NCBI GenBank assembly: GCA_019359495.1
Contig: JAHHHF010000081.1
Coordinates: 62,001 to 126,000 of the forward strand
DNA length: 64,000 nt
Source: Goleter apudmare HA4340-LM2
Lineage (GTDB): Bacteria > Cyanobacteriota > Cyanobacteriia > Cyanobacteriales > Nostocaceae
Reading direction: 5' to 3'
The notes under the pieces were generated by a model. It had not been told where the DNA came from and made no database searches. It worked only from the letters and a program-made list of their open reading frames with translations. A program made the translations under genes and the position numbers. Position 1 is the stretch's first letter, and the number at the start of each line of letters is the position of its first letter. This document shows, piece after piece, positions 1 through 9,319 of this stretch.

Positions 1-98
1 TACTCCCTTTGGGTGTCGTTCCACTCATATAGAATTTTTTGGCGATCGCTCTCACTCAATGGCGAAGATTTTGTGGCGTTCAATTCTTCCGTCAGCAT
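1..98 (-). CDS. mysE: NRPS-like mycosporine-glycine ligase MysE, N-terminal fragment cut by window edge
   Basis: Thirty-two codons can be read on the minus strand from an ATG at 98 to the window edge. The peptide begins MLTEELNATKSS and ends EWNDTQRE. The segment LSESDRQKILYEWNDTQ is the usual opening of an NRPS adenylation module. An in-frame TAA lies three codons upstream, so the ATG is the first possible start, and GAGG lies about 12 bases before it. It follows mysC by 167 bases in the same direction. In known MAA clusters an NRPS-like enzyme at this place joins serine to mycosporine-glycine to give shinorine. The rest of the gene is outside the window, so substrate and domains cannot be checked. 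Confidence 0.78.
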   Translation of the reverse strand, partial: MLTEELNATKSSPLSESDRQKILYEWNDTQRE

Positions 99-265
99 CT
101 GGTATTAATTCCTCTATAATCTCTGATCTCTGTGTTTTCTGCGCTCTTTGTAGTTAATTAAATTACTCTTTTTCACCGCAGAGGCGCAGCGAAAAGTCTG
201 AGCGGAGGCTTCCTCCAATCAGAACTTTTCAAGACAGAGGTCGCAGAGAGAAAATTTGAATCTGT
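99..265. other. mysC-mysE spacer with repeat-like sequence
   Basis: This short spacer contains sequence of the type scattered through Nostoc genomes: 'caccgcagaggcgcag' and 'acagaggtcgcagagag' near 175-250. No gene is seen. mysE may be cotranscribed with mysC or have its own promoter here; nothing decides this. Confidence 0.4.
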
Positions 266-1648
266 TTAATCCCCATCCAATTCCACCAACTTACCAATAT
301 TGAAATCTATCTTCACCCAACCCCTCAATTGCACTAAGTTTTGCAGCAACAAGAGAGGAATTTGCCAATGGTGAACCATTAAAAATGGTAAAGGATCATG
401 TAATTGGTAAATCGCATCTTGACCACGGACTATGTTCCGCAACCAATTCCCCAATTGTGAGAGTGAAACTATCTCAGTTAATCGCCACAGTTCATGATAC
501 AACCAATAGGTCGGCTTGCTATCAACTAATGGTTGGATGAGTTCTCCATCACCCAAATATGCATCGGCTACCCCAGAATGATTGTAAAACATGGTGATGG
601 CGGAATGGGTGCGGGGGTTGCATTCAATGGCGTAAACTTGACCATCTTCTGCTTGGATAAAATCAAAGGAAACTTGTCCGGTGATTCCCAGTTGTTGGAT
701 AAAGTGCTGTACCCATGCCAAAATTTGGGGATGATCCACATGTTCATAGTTCACCTGAAAGGCTGAGGACTGACAACAGCCATGCAACTTAATCTCCCCA
801 TCCCTGACTGTACTGTGGGTGCAAAATTCTCTCCCAGGGATGAACTCTTGCATAATCCAAGGTTTGGCGGGACTAATAGGTAAACTCCGCACAAATTCCG
901 CCGTTGCTTCGGGGGTGTCACAGGGAAGTTTGGTTAAGTTTAACCGCCGCACAGAGTCGTAGGGGATGCTTTTGAGGATATATTGACGCTGTTCTGGGGA
1001 AAAATCAAAGTTGATTACCTGTTCTGGATCATTGATTTTAAAGGATTTGGGAACAGATAAACCAAAGCTTTTGGCTATTTGGGAGAAAGCGTATTTATCA
1101 TCCAACATCTGCGTCATCTCTGCATCACAGTGGAAAACTTCGCAATGCTGAGAAAGTGCAGGTTTCACCAGGGAATCATAATAGCTGGCGATGGGAGAAC
1201 ACACGGGGACGTAAACATCGATTTGTTCTTGTTGGACGATATGTAATAGCGCCTGGGTGTAGGCTTGGGGGTTTTTTTCTGGTATGGGTACGGTGTAAAA
1301 ACCACTGACAGCACAAGAAAATCGATGTCCAGTTAACCAATATTTGTAGCTTTCTACCAAGATTACCCGATGTCCGGCGGCGTGGAAGGAACGGGCAAGT
1401 TGTAAGGCCTTGGTCATTTTGCCGCCACTGATTAAGATATTCTTGGGCTGGGCTGCAACCACTCGTGGCTGAAATGGTTTAGTAATTGCACTCCACAGTA
1501 AGGATAGCAGCACTACCGTGGCGTTAAAGGGTAGTGCTAGCAGCAACAGTAACAGTGTCCCTAAAGTTTTCCCAGTTGCAGAGATTTTGACTAGGGGTGA
1601 AATGGATGGTGTGGATGACACCAAACCGGAGATGATGGATTGTGCCAT
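266..1648 (-). CDS. mysC: ATP-grasp ligase MysC (4-deoxygadusol to mycosporine-glycine)
   Basis: This 460-residue protein of the ATP-grasp superfamily should join glycine to 4-deoxygadusol to make mycosporine-glycine, the third step of mycosporine-like amino acid synthesis. There is a hydrophobic stretch at about residues 28-55, then a nucleotide-binding-type fold (NILISGGKMTKALQLARSF). The ATP-grasp core has the metal and ATP-binding motif YAIECNPRTHSA near residue 345. The ATG at 1648 abuts the mysB stop codon without a gap, indicating translational coupling. Length and gene order match mysC of MAA clusters in Anabaena and Nostoc. The assignment rests on order as well as sequence, since ATP-grasp enzymes are diverse. 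Confidence 0.93.
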   Translation of the reverse strand: MAQSIISGLVSSTPSISPLVKISATGKTLGTLLLLLLALPFNATVVLLSLLWSAITKPFQPRVVAAQPKNILISGGKMTKALQLARSFHAAGHRVILVESYKYWLTGHRFSCAVSGFYTVPIPEKNPQAYTQALLHIVQQEQIDVYVPVCSPIASYYDSLVKPALSQHCEVFHCDAEMTQMLDDKYAFSQIAKSFGLSVPKSFKINDPEQVINFDFSPEQRQYILKSIPYDSVRRLNLTKLPCDTPEATAEFVRSLPISPAKPWIMQEFIPGREFCTHSTVRDGEIKLHGCCQSSAFQVNYEHVDHPQILAWVQHFIQQLGITGQVSFDFIQAEDGQVYAIECNPRTHSAITMFYNHSGVADAYLGDGELIQPLVDSKPTYWLYHELWRLTEIVSLSQLGNWLRNIVRGQDAIYQLHDPLPFLMVHHWQIPLLLLQNLVQLRGWVKIDFNIGKLVELDGD

Positions 1649-2482
1649 CTATTGCACCCTTTTAATCAGAGTTAAACCATCCCGCACTGGTAACAGTACT
1701 TGCTCAACACGGGGGTCTTGGGCGACAATGCGATTAAAGTGGGTGATCGCTTCTCCATTAGTTGTCCGTTGCTCTGGTGAGAGGTAAACTTGTCCTTGGA
1801 GCAAGGTGTTGTCAACGCAGATTAAGCCATCTGGTGCAAGTAAGTGATTATCCAAGATGGTTTGGAAATAAGCTACATACTCTTGTTTATCCGCATCAAT
1901 GAATATCAAATCAAAACATTCACCAGCTGCTGCTAATTTGCTGAGTGTTTCCAGTGCTGGGGCAACCTCAACGCTAATCTTATCGCCGTCGGGGGAATTT
2001 TGGAAACAGGTTTGGGCAAAGTTAGCAACATAAGCATCCACCTCACAAGCTACCAATTTACCATCACTAGGTAACGCCTCCGCCATCGCCAATGCGGAAT
2101 AACCTGTGAACATTCCCACTTCCAGCACCCGCTTGGCTTTGGTGAGATGGACAAACATCTTTAATGTCTGTCCTTCCAAATGTCCAGATAGCATTTCCTG
2201 TTCTAATTGACGCACTGTTTCCCCATCCCCAAAACGCTGACGCCAATCTTCAGCGCTGGTTTTTTGCGCCAGTGTCGTTAGTGCGGCTGATTCCGGGGTG
2301 GTACAGGCGCTGATGTAGGGTTCTAAACCTGCGGCTAGTTGGGATATCTGGCGGAGGTTCGCTAAGATATCTGCGGGGATGTTGGCATTTTCCGCCATTG
2401 CCAAGGTGGTTTGCAACTCCTGCACTAGGATACCGTGGGGTGTTACAGGCCTAGCTTTACTGATTTCCTTCACACTAGTCAC
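1649..2482 (-). CDS. mysB: O-methyltransferase MysB (4-deoxygadusol synthesis)
   Basis: A class I SAM-dependent O-methyltransferase that should methylate 2-demethyl-4-deoxygadusol to 4-deoxygadusol. The SAM-binding motif VLEVGMFTGYSALAMAEALP and the metal/SAM region FDLIFIDADKQEYVAYF are clear. The frame is open from a TTG at 2497, inside mysA. I prefer the GTG at 2482 because GGAG lies nine bases upstream, and the resulting start (MTSVKEIS) resembles the MTS start of the homologue I remember. The protein is then 277 residues. With this start it lies five bases after the mysA stop and ends directly against mysC. Confidence 0.93.
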   Translation of the reverse strand: MTSVKEISKARPVTPHGILVQELQTTLAMAENANIPADILANLRQISQLAAGLEPYISACTTPESAALTTLAQKTSAEDWRQRFGDGETVRQLEQEMLSGHLEGQTLKMFVHLTKAKRVLEVGMFTGYSALAMAEALPSDGKLVACEVDAYVANFAQTCFQNSPDGDKISVEVAPALETLSKLAAAGECFDLIFIDADKQEYVAYFQTILDNHLLAPDGLICVDNTLLQGQVYLSPEQRTTNGEAITHFNRIVAQDPRVEQVLLPVRDGLTLIKRVQ

Positions 2483-2486
2483 AGTC

Positions 2487-3716
2487 TTACACTCCAATTA
2501 ATTCCGCTTCTTCAGTCCCGATATAGGCGTCAATACCATCGCCACCACGGGGATATTCTGCACACAGTTGCTTGTGTTCCGCTAAAGCTTGGTTTAATTC
2601 TTCACGGGTTAAGTCGTTGACGAAGAAACACTCACCAATGGGTTTAGGCATAGCGGCGCGTAATTTACCATCTCTGGTTTGAGTGATAGACTCAGTCGCA
2701 CGCCACAAAAACTCTTCATCTAGCAGGGGATGGTCGAGAGTTAAACCCAGACGACTCATTAAATCAAGAATGCGATCGCGTTGTTCTAAAGTAATATAAC
2801 CACGTCTAGCTGCGATCGTTGCTGATAATGCCATATCTACATTCACCGCATGACCATGATACAAGGGTATCTGCGGTGCTAGTTCCAAGGTAGGACTCCA
2901 AGTGTGACCATAAGCAATCACTCTATCTAAATCTAATTCATGCAAGTTTGGCGTCTCTAACTCCAACATAGTTTTAATCGCTGCATAATTCAAGCGATGT
3001 GCAACCTCTTGCAATTCCCTAGAACCATTCACATAGCCGAAATGTGTATGCAGTAATTGCTGACCATAGCCATCCAACAACTCAAACACCTCTGCATTCG
3101 CCACTACAGCAATTTTTACCAATTCCGCCATGCCATTGCGAATTTGCGAAATCGGTAAAGTTGCTAAAAAAGAAAAATCTAAAATTACCTTTTGGGGGGC
3201 ATGATAAGCACCCAAACGATTTTTTAATTTTTTATGATTGACTGCGACTTTAATGGCAATTCCCGCATCAATCAACCCAATTAATGTAGTCGGAACGCGA
3301 ATGTAATTCGTACTACGCCGATAAGACGCACAAGCATATCCAGCCACATCAGTAATCAAGCCACCACCAACTACTAAAACAGGCTCTTTGCGAATCAATC
3401 CAAAATCCGCAAAAGCGTCAACAATCTTCTCAAATGTCGTTATAGTCTTACCTGGCTCAGTAATCGTAATCGGAAATACTGTTAGCTCAATTCCATAAAA
3501 TTGGAAATAAGACTTGATTTTTTCTCCATATAAGCGGTTAATATTTGCATCAACCACTACTAAACAACGCCCAAATTGACGATAGCTTTCAGCTATTTCA
3601 GCATTCTTAATATCAAATACACCATTCACATACACCAAACTAAAATCTATCTTCTCATATCCTGTGACATGAAATGCTGTTTCTGTAGCACTAAAAGTCG
3701 CTTGAGGTATCCCCAT
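2487..3716 (-). CDS. mysA: 2-demethyl-4-deoxygadusol synthase MysA (sugar phosphate cyclase)
   Basis: A dehydroquinate-synthase-like sugar phosphate cyclase of about 409 residues. The family converts sedoheptulose 7-phosphate to 2-demethyl-4-deoxygadusol with NAD+ and a divalent metal. Visible motifs are the NAD-binding [18 protein letters not shown], the substrate region [18 protein letters not shown], and the metal ligands in [13 protein letters not shown] and [13 protein letters not shown]. An ATG at 3725 is in frame, but AAGGA sits eight bases before the ATG at 3716, so the latter is chosen. It is the first gene of the mys operon; the promoter should lie in the AT-rich region upstream. 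The surrounding mysB and mysC separate it from EEVS-type cyclases. Confidence 0.94.
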   Translation of the reverse strand: MGIPQATFSATETAFHVTGYEKIDFSLVYVNGVFDIKNAEIAESYRQFGRCLVVVDANINRLYGEKIKSYFQFYGIELTVFPITITEPGKTITTFEKIVDAFADFGLIRKEPVLVVGGGLITDVAGYACASYRRSTNYIRVPTTLIGLIDAGIAIKVAVNHKKLKNRLGAYHAPQKVILDFSFLATLPISQIRNGMAELVKIAVVANAEVFELLDGYGQQLLHTHFGYVNGSRELQEVAHRLNYAAIKTMLELETPNLHELDLDRVIAYGHTWSPTLELAPQIPLYHGHAVNVDMALSATIAARRGYITLEQRDRILDLMSRLGLTLDHPLLDEEFLWRATESITQTRDGKLRAAMPKPIGECFFVNDLTREELNQALAEHKQLCAEYPRGGDGIDAYIGTEEAELIGV

Positions 3717-4590
3717 GTTTCTCATCCTTTACGTAAAAATCACAAAATCAATTCCGTCTCTCGCCTTAGCAATTAATATCAATGACAACCTGATCACGTG
3801 ATATTTTTTAACTAAAAGCAACTAGAAATACAAGCAGTGAAAACTTATTTTCCTGCACCAATTAGACCTCAATTTGTGTGTCAGAAATTATTGATAATAC
3901 ACACATCAATCTTCCTTAAAAAATTACTTTAAGGTATAAATTTTCCACTAAACAGGAAATTTAGTCTTGATCAAGTATGTATCTGATTCTTCTCAGACAT
4001 GCTCTCAATATTTTCTAAAAACAGGTGAACATAACGGTGGCTAACACTTTTCGCTGCATGTTACAAATAGCCACTAAGACGAAACTCAGACTTTTGAATA
4101 TATCAAAAATCTACGCTGAACAGATACTTTGTCTACCCCAACAAACTTGAATTCAAGCAAATTTGAATGCGGGGAATTGATTTAAACTAACCTTAGCCAC
4201 ATTGAATTAGTAGTGACTCTCCTGCCGTAATCACCAGTAAAATTTGTGTAGTAGAAAACTCTTTATCTCCTAGCTTCCACTTCAGATTACAGCTCTGACC
4301 GACATTCAGCTCGCTGTTGTTTAGCATTGCATTAAACCTTATTACGTTAGAAACGGAGATAACTTGCAACCTCTCATTCAGGGTTGGAATAAAATAATTC
4401 CACACTGAATGTTGTAGACACAATAGCTAGCAGGCATTACTTAATCACTTAAGGCTGGAAGTTGATACATTAGTTTCAACCACACAACCTAGCTTAACTC
4501 TATTAGGGAACTTATGTAACAAACATTTATATTGATTTTATCTATAAAAAAATATTTGTCTATAAAAATTTAATATATTTCAAGTAGCCG
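3717..4590. other. AT-rich intergenic region upstream of mysA
   Basis: About 870 bases without a supported gene. A weak TTG-start open frame at 4193-4423 has no recognisable product. An inverted repeat (CCTTAAA, 7-base loop, TTTAAGG) lies at 3914-3934. The sequence is AT-rich and should contain the mysA promoter, but I cannot identify a -10/-35 pair with confidence. Confidence 0.5.
3914..3934. repeat. 7-bp inverted repeat upstream of mysA
   Basis: CCTTAAA and TTTAAGG form perfect arms around a seven-base loop, about 200 bases upstream of mysA. It could be an operator-like site or a hairpin. No function is known to me. Confidence 0.4.
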
Positions 4591-4818
4591 CTAGTAACAA
4601 AAATTACAAAGCATTACTAAATTTCCCTGCGGTGTAATTACATCCGTCAGTGCTTGAACTACTGCAACTGAACCACCACAAACCCAACCCAGTGAACTCA
4701 AAGAAGAATGGACTATCACTGTCATACCTGGCTTCAGTCCTGCGGTGGATAAATCTGTGGCTAGACTTTGGTGAGTACGAGGTGATGGGGTGCTGATAAT
4801 TACTTCTGATTCACTCAT
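4591..4818 (-). pseudogene. Truncated aminoglycoside N3-acetyltransferase-like gene
   Basis: The 75-residue reading frame matches the N-terminal part of AAC(3)-family acetyltransferases: GLKPGMTVIVHSSLSSLGWVCGG followed by ALTDVITPQGNLVM. Full members have about 260-280 residues. Here the frame stops right after the PQGxLVM motif, and the usual following PTHS-type segment is replaced by a short unrelated tail (LCNFCY). The catalytic C-terminal part is missing, so it is a remnant. It lies between mysA and the rbc operon and may mark a deletion or insertion junction. Confidence 0.75.
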
Positions 4819-4885
4819 ATAAGAGAAAGGGAACAGGCAACAGTGTAGCCGCGATTTCTAATCGCCTTTTCAAACTCCCTCCGAG

Positions 4886-4916
4886 AAAAAAAGAGAGGTA
4901 AAACTATTTACCTCTC
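4886..4916 (-). terminator. Rho-independent terminator of rbcL-rbcX-rbcS
   Basis: Perfect 10-bp arms GAGAGGTAAA (4893-4902) and TTTACCTCTC (4907-4916) with a four-base loop. In the minus-strand transcript the stem is followed by seven U residues (4886-4892). It lies 35 bases after the rbcS stop codon. Confidence 0.9.
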
Positions 4917-4950
4917 CTTAAGGAATAAATTACTTAAAACAAATCAACTT

Positions 4951-5280
4951 TTAGTATCTGCTGGGTTTGTGAACGATGAAGCTGAGAATCTGGCACTGCT
5001 TGATGTTATCAAAACCCACAACACGGATGTAGTTGCTGGAATACTGAGAACGGCAAGCTTGAACTTCGTTCAGTACGTCTTGAGTAGATTTAGCGCCGAA
5101 CAAAGGTAGCTTCCACAGTGTCCAATATAATTCGGTTGGCTCAGAGGTTTCGTTAAATTCAACTGCGGGAATATAACCTTGGTTCAGAATGTACTGAATC
5201 TGCTTGGCAATTTGAGCGTCAGACAGGGGTGGCAAATAAGACAGGGTTTCGTAACGACGCTCTTTTGGTAAAGTTTGCAT
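4951..5280 (-). CDS. rbcS: Ribulose bisphosphate carboxylase small subunit
   Basis: The 109-residue small subunit of form IB Rubisco. Family features include the N-terminal [18 protein letters not shown], the region [28 protein letters not shown], and the C-terminal [20 protein letters not shown]. Eight copies cap the RbcL octamer in the carboxysome. It is the last gene of the operon, 53 bases after rbcX, and is followed by a strong terminator. Confidence 0.98.
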   Translation of the reverse strand: MQTLPKERRYETLSYLPPLSDAQIAKQIQYILNQGYIPAVEFNETSEPTELYWTLWKLPLFGAKSTQDVLNEVQACRSQYSSNYIRVVGFDNIKQCQILSFIVHKPSRY

Positions 5281-5333
5281 AGCTTTTGGTAGTTAATGGC
5301 GATTGATGTGAATTATTCAGTGAGTAATGATCA

Positions 5334-5732
5334 TCACTGTTCATTGCTTTGATCTGATATTGTCTGCTGTTCTGTATCCGGGCTGGGGTCTGATAAATTA
5401 ATTTGCGTAATCCGTTCTAAATGCTGCCGACGTTGTTCCATATTGGCTTGCATAATCCCGGTACGAACCATTTCTGGTAAGAAATCAGCAACTTCTTCGG
5501 CAATGTGTTCTCTAACCGTCATGATCCGCAATGCCAAGTCTGGTTTCTCTCGGAATAGTTGCTGAATATACGTTTCTCCATCCTGAATTTTATCGGCGGA
5601 AAAGTTATGCAGCCAAAGTTCCAAGGGAGGATTAGTTTCGCCTAACTGTGCCAGTACTGTCTTTAGCGCCTGATAAGTCAGGTAGCTTTGGAGAGTCTTG
5701 GCTGTGTCTTTCGCAATTTGTTTGAGATTCAT
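5334..5732 (-). CDS. rbcX: Rubisco assembly chaperone RbcX
   Basis: A 132-residue helical protein that binds the C-terminal tail of RbcL and helps build the L8 core. The start MNLKQIAKDTAKTLQSYLTYQA is characteristic of RbcX. The acidic, glutamine-rich C-terminus from about residue 115 is typical of the disordered tail. It sits between rbcL and rbcS, as in other Nostocales. The 95-base gap from rbcL includes a heptamer repeat at 5754-5774. Confidence 0.97.
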   Translation of the reverse strand: MNLKQIAKDTAKTLQSYLTYQALKTVLAQLGETNPPLELWLHNFSADKIQDGETYIQQLFREKPDLALRIMTVREHIAEEVADFLPEMVRTGIMQANMEQRRQHLERITQINLSDPSPDTEQQTISDQSNEQ

Positions 5733-5753
5733 GCTTGACCCCAGCCAGAAATG

Positions 5754-5774
5754 AGTAAAAAGTAAAAAGTAAAG
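5754..5774. repeat. Heptamer tandem repeat in the rbcL-rbcX spacer
   Basis: Three tandem copies of AGTAAAA/AGTAAAG, a short tandemly repeated repetitive (STRR) element of the kind common in Nostoc and Anabaena spacers. Confidence 0.7.
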
Positions 5775-5827
5775 AGCAAAAAGAATTATTTCTTCTACTT
5801 ATTACCTTTTACCGTTTCACTTGGTGA

Positions 5828-7258
5828 TCAGACAGTATCCATTGCCTCGAATTCAAACTTGATTTCTTTCCACAGTTCGCAAGCAACGGCCAATTCAGGA
5901 GACCACTTAGCGGCTTCGCGGATAATATCGTTACCTTCACGAGCCAAGTTGCGGCCTTCGTTACGAGCTTGGACGCAAGCTTCTAGAGCGACGCGGTTAG
6001 CTGTCGCACCAGGAGCATTACCCCAGGGGTGTCCCAGAGTACCACCACCAAATTGCAGCACGGAGTCATCACCAAAGATTTCTACGAGTGCAGGCATGTG
6101 CCAAATGTGGATACCACCGGAAGCAACTGCCATGACACCAGGTAGGGAAGCCCAGTCTTGGGTAAAGTAGATACCGCGAGACTTGTCTTGCTCAATGTAG
6201 TTTTCACGCAGTAGGTCAACAAAGCCCATTGTGATGCCCCGTTCGCCTTCTAGCTTACCAACCACGGTGCCGGTGTGGATGTGGTCACCACCAGACAAAC
6301 GTAGCGCTTTAGCCAATACACGGAAGTGGATACCGTGGTTCTTTTGACGGTCGATTACCGCGTGCATCGCGCGGTGAATGTGCAACAGAATACCGTTGTC
6401 GCGGCACCAACGAGCCAATGTGGTGTTGGCGGTGAAACCTGCGGTGAGGTAGTCATGCATGATGATGGGCTGTTTGAGTTCTTTAGCGTACTCAGCCCGT
6501 TGCAACATTTGTTCGCAGGTGGGAGCGGTGACGTTGAGGTAGTGACCTTTGATTTCACCGGTTTCTGCTTGCGCTTTGCCGATCGCCTCAGATACAAATA
6601 AGAAGCGGTCTCTCCATCTTTGGAATGGTGCGGAGTTGATGTTTTCGTCGTCTTTGGTGAAGTCTAAACCACCACGTAAGCACTCGTATACAGCGCGTCC
6701 GTAGTTCTTAGCAGACAGACCTAGTTTGGGCTTAATTGTACAACCCAGTAAAGGACGACCGTATTTGTTTAACTTGTCGCGCTCAACTTGGATACCGTGG
6801 GGAGGACCTTGGAAAGTCTTGATGTAAGCTACAGGGAAGCGAATGTCTTCCAAACGCAGTGCCCGCAAGGCTTTAAACCCAAACACGTTACCTACAATTG
6901 AGGTCAACACGTTGGTGACAGAGCCTTCTTCAAACAGATCCAGGGGATAGGCAACATAACAAATGAATTGGTTGTCTTCGCCGGGAACTGGTTCGATGTC
7001 GTAGCAACGACCTTTGTAGCGATCTAGGTCGGTGAGCAAGTCTGTCCACACAGTTGTCCAAGTACCAGTGGAAGACTCAGCCGCCACAGCCGCACCTGCT
7101 TCTTCGGGGGGAACTCCGGGCTGGGGTGTAACACGGAATGCAGCTAGAAGATCTGTATCTTTAGGTGTGTAATCGGGTGTGTAATAAGTAAGTCTGTAAT
7201 CTTTAACCCCGGCTTGATACCCAGATTTGCTCTGAGTCTTCGTTTGAGCGTAAGACAT
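5828..7258 (-). CDS. rbcL: Ribulose bisphosphate carboxylase large subunit
   Basis: The 476-residue catalytic large subunit of form IB Rubisco. Visible active-site regions are [20 protein letters not shown] (catalytic lysine), [14 protein letters not shown] (the carbamylated lysine and metal ligands), and [19 protein letters not shown] near the C-terminal half. The start [21 protein letters not shown] is typical of Anabaena-type RbcL. GGAAGG lies six bases before the ATG. It is the first gene of rbcL-rbcX-rbcS. Confidence 0.99.
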   Translation of the reverse strand: MSYAQTKTQSKSGYQAGVKDYRLTYYTPDYTPKDTDLLAAFRVTPQPGVPPEEAGAAVAAESSTGTWTTVWTDLLTDLDRYKGRCYDIEPVPGEDNQFICYVAYPLDLFEEGSVTNVLTSIVGNVFGFKALRALRLEDIRFPVAYIKTFQGPPHGIQVERDKLNKYGRPLLGCTIKPKLGLSAKNYGRAVYECLRGGLDFTKDDENINSAPFQRWRDRFLFVSEAIGKAQAETGEIKGHYLNVTAPTCEQMLQRAEYAKELKQPIIMHDYLTAGFTANTTLARWCRDNGILLHIHRAMHAVIDRQKNHGIHFRVLAKALRLSGGDHIHTGTVVGKLEGERGITMGFVDLLRENYIEQDKSRGIYFTQDWASLPGVMAVASGGIHIWHMPALVEIFGDDSVLQFGGGTLGHPWGNAPGATANRVALEACVQARNEGRNLAREGNDIIREAAKWSPELAVACELWKEIKFEFEAMDTV

Positions 7259-8169
7259 AAATTCCCTTCCAAGAAGTCACACTTTAATTACTTAACAAAT
7301 CACGTCGCGTGCAATTTACCCTCACCCCGCCCTTTCCCCCTATAAGCGGGGGGGAAGATCAGGCATTTTTTTGTTAGGGGTTACCTATCGTAAAGGGTAG
7401 TGGTTGACGGCAGGGAACTTTTGGTGAAGTATCTGAGACATCATCACCATCGTCCTTGATTTTTCGAGGTACACGATTGTGTACTTCTTCCCTCTTCACT
7501 AGGAATAAAAATTCTTTTTATCTCTTCCTCGCACTCCTCGCAACCTGAAACCTACCAAACCTCACTATTGGGCGAGTTTGGCTCTTACTCAATTTCTCCT
7601 TGGGTATGTCCAGGAATGTGGGCTGGTTGGCTGGCACATCTCCCAGATTTCCTTGATTTACAGGGAATAAACCAAGAGAAGTTTTGATTGACTTAGGTCT
7701 AGAGGAGTGGTAAGCGCAAGACAAGAATTGCACACCACGTAATTTGTAACTTGTCTCACAATATATCAAGAAATCAATAAGTTATACTTTGAAACTTTTT
7801 AACTTATTTATTTAAATTTGTTATTACATAAAGTTTTAAACATTTTGTTAAGAATAGTTTACAAAGGCTGCTCAAAGATTGTATGGGCAATGAAGCATTG
7901 GAGCCTAGAAACGTATATCCTGCTTAGACTTGAGAAATTTCACCCCTAACGTTTAAAAAATCCCCACTATGGGAACACTGAAGTTATCCCGCAGCCAATG
8001 GGAGAGATCGGGGAAATCAGGGACATGAGGGAAATGAGAGCAATCCTACGTCTTTACCAATGCCCCATGCCCGATGACGCCACTTGCTACAAGTCTGGCG
8101 ACCGGACGCAGTGGCTCCCCGATGCCCCTATCATTGGCTACGGGCACTGTCTACCAAGGAAATGTAGCT
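7259..8169. promoter_or_regulatory. rbcL leader and divergent promoter region
   Basis: A 900-base region between divergent rbcL (minus) and the propeller gene (plus). The part next to rbcL has a GC-rich stem-loop at 7334-7356 (TTCCCCC/GGGGGAA) and a palindrome at 7469-7484. A long 5' leader is usual for rbcL in Anabaena. The frame 7518-7769 has no recognisable product and is not called. Sequence near 8005-8110 is low-complexity or repeat-like. Exact promoters could not be assigned. Confidence 0.5.
7469..7484. promoter_or_regulatory. Palindrome GTACAC-N4-GTGTAC upstream of rbcL
   Basis: A perfect inverted repeat with 6-bp arms and a four-base centre, about 210 bases upstream of the rbcL start. 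Such symmetry is typical of a dimeric regulator site. The spacing does not fit the NtcA (GTA-N8-TAC) consensus and does not match the cyanobacterial LexA box as I know it. Confidence 0.4.
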
Positions 8170-9294
8170 GTGGTATTGTTTTGCAAGCGTAGTAACGTAT
8201 TGATGACTTCTGTTTTAGTGGGGTTGATAGGTTTACCCAGTGCTGGGATTGTGTCTATTCCCAATCCAGTCAGCGCACAAAAAACTGGTAATCCTGTACC
8301 GATGTCAACAAACCCTGACATCAAGCCCTCAGAATTAACACCCTCTTACCCAGCTTCGGCACCACCACCACGAGTAGCCCCTTTACCCAATGGACGGGAA
8401 TTGGAGGAACGTTCCGTAGAAACAGATTATCGTGTCAACAACTTGCTGGGAGATGTGACAGGTAATCTCTGGGTCGGTTATTGGCGCGGATTATCGCGGA
8501 TTGACCCTAACACAGGCAAGATTGTTAGTCGGGTAAGTTTACCTAACGTCAATATTAGTGCTTTAGCCCAAGACAAAGTAGGACGTTTGTGGGTGGGAAG
8601 TTATGAGGGATTAATCCGAGTAGAACCTAGAACCAGCGAAATCACAGCCCAGAATTTATTTTTGCCTTCCAAACGGGTGTTGTCGCTGTTGGTTGACAAG
8701 CGGGGTTATTTGTGGGCTGGAACAGATAATGGTTTAGCCCTGATTAGTCCAGACCAAGGTTTAATTATGACCACATTAAAAAATCTGCCTGGAGTGAGCG
8801 CCAACGCTCTCACCTTAGATGCAGAAGGTCAACTATGGGTTGGGACTCTTGATGGCTTAGTGAGGGTGAATACTGCTAATGCTCTAATTATGAAGCGCAT
8901 TGCTGATTTACCAGGAACGACGGTGCAGTCCTTAGCAATTAGTCCAGAGGGACTAATTTGGGCTGGTATGCCGAATAGTCTACTAGTAATTAACCCAAAA
9001 ACAGGTGCAGTGTTGCGCTCTGTAACTCGCCTGCGGGGACGTAACGTTACCACAGTACGTTTTGCTAAAGATGGTAGTATCTGGGTCGGTACTCACAATG
9101 GTTTGTTACGATTGAATCCAAATACAGGAGCTGTATTAGACGAAGTCGCTGGACTTCCTTCTAGTCGGGTACTTGCCCTAGTCCCGGACATTGGTAATAA
9201 ATTATGGATTGGCACCAGTGAAGGTCTAGCCTGGTTAATGCCCAAATTAGGCAGCGCCCAACCCCATCTGGCTTTTAGTCGGGCTGTTGAATAG
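8170..9294 (+). CDS. Secreted seven-repeat beta-propeller protein (Reg_prop type)
   Basis: The protein contains seven repeats of the form G-x-(L/I)-W-(V/A/I)-G-x5-(G/S)-L, for example GNLWVGYWRGLSRI, GRLWVGSYEGLIRV and GSIWVGTHNGLLRL. This matches the sensor-type propeller repeat found in hybrid two-component sensors. The count predicts a seven-bladed propeller. No kinase is attached. The frame is open from 8074, but the GTG at 8170 is preceded by AAGGAA at seven bases and gives a basic start followed by a hydrophobic stretch and PVSAQ, a likely signal peptide; the ATG at 8203 is another option. Role unknown; periplasmic binding is a reasonable inference. Confidence 0.75.
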   Translation: MVLFCKRSNVLMTSVLVGLIGLPSAGIVSIPNPVSAQKTGNPVPMSTNPDIKPSELTPSYPASAPPPRVAPLPNGRELEERSVETDYRVNNLLGDVTGNLWVGYWRGLSRIDPNTGKIVSRVSLPNVNISALAQDKVGRLWVGSYEGLIRVEPRTSEITAQNLFLPSKRVLSLLVDKRGYLWAGTDNGLALISPDQGLIMTTLKNLPGVSANALTLDAEGQLWVGTLDGLVRVNTANALIMKRIADLPGTTVQSLAISPEGLIWAGMPNSLLVINPKTGAVLRSVTRLRGRNVTTVRFAKDGSIWVGTHNGLLRLNPNTGAVLDEVAGLPSSRVLALVPDIGNKLWIGTSEGLAWLMPKLGSAQPHLAFSRAVE

Positions 9295-9319
9295 GGATGT
9301 GGTGTTTGGTGTTTGATGA

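Noticed and set aside
4193-4423. 76-codon open frame upstream of mysA
   Set aside because: It begins with a TTG without a convincing ribosome site, matches no family I know, and lies in AT-rich spacer sequence.
7469-7484. LexA or NtcA box upstream of rbcL
   Set aside because: The palindrome has a spacing different from both consensus patterns, so no regulator is named.
7518-7769. 83-codon frame between rbcL and the propeller gene
   Set aside because: Composition is not protein-like, there is no ribosome site, and the region is the probable rbcL leader and promoter.
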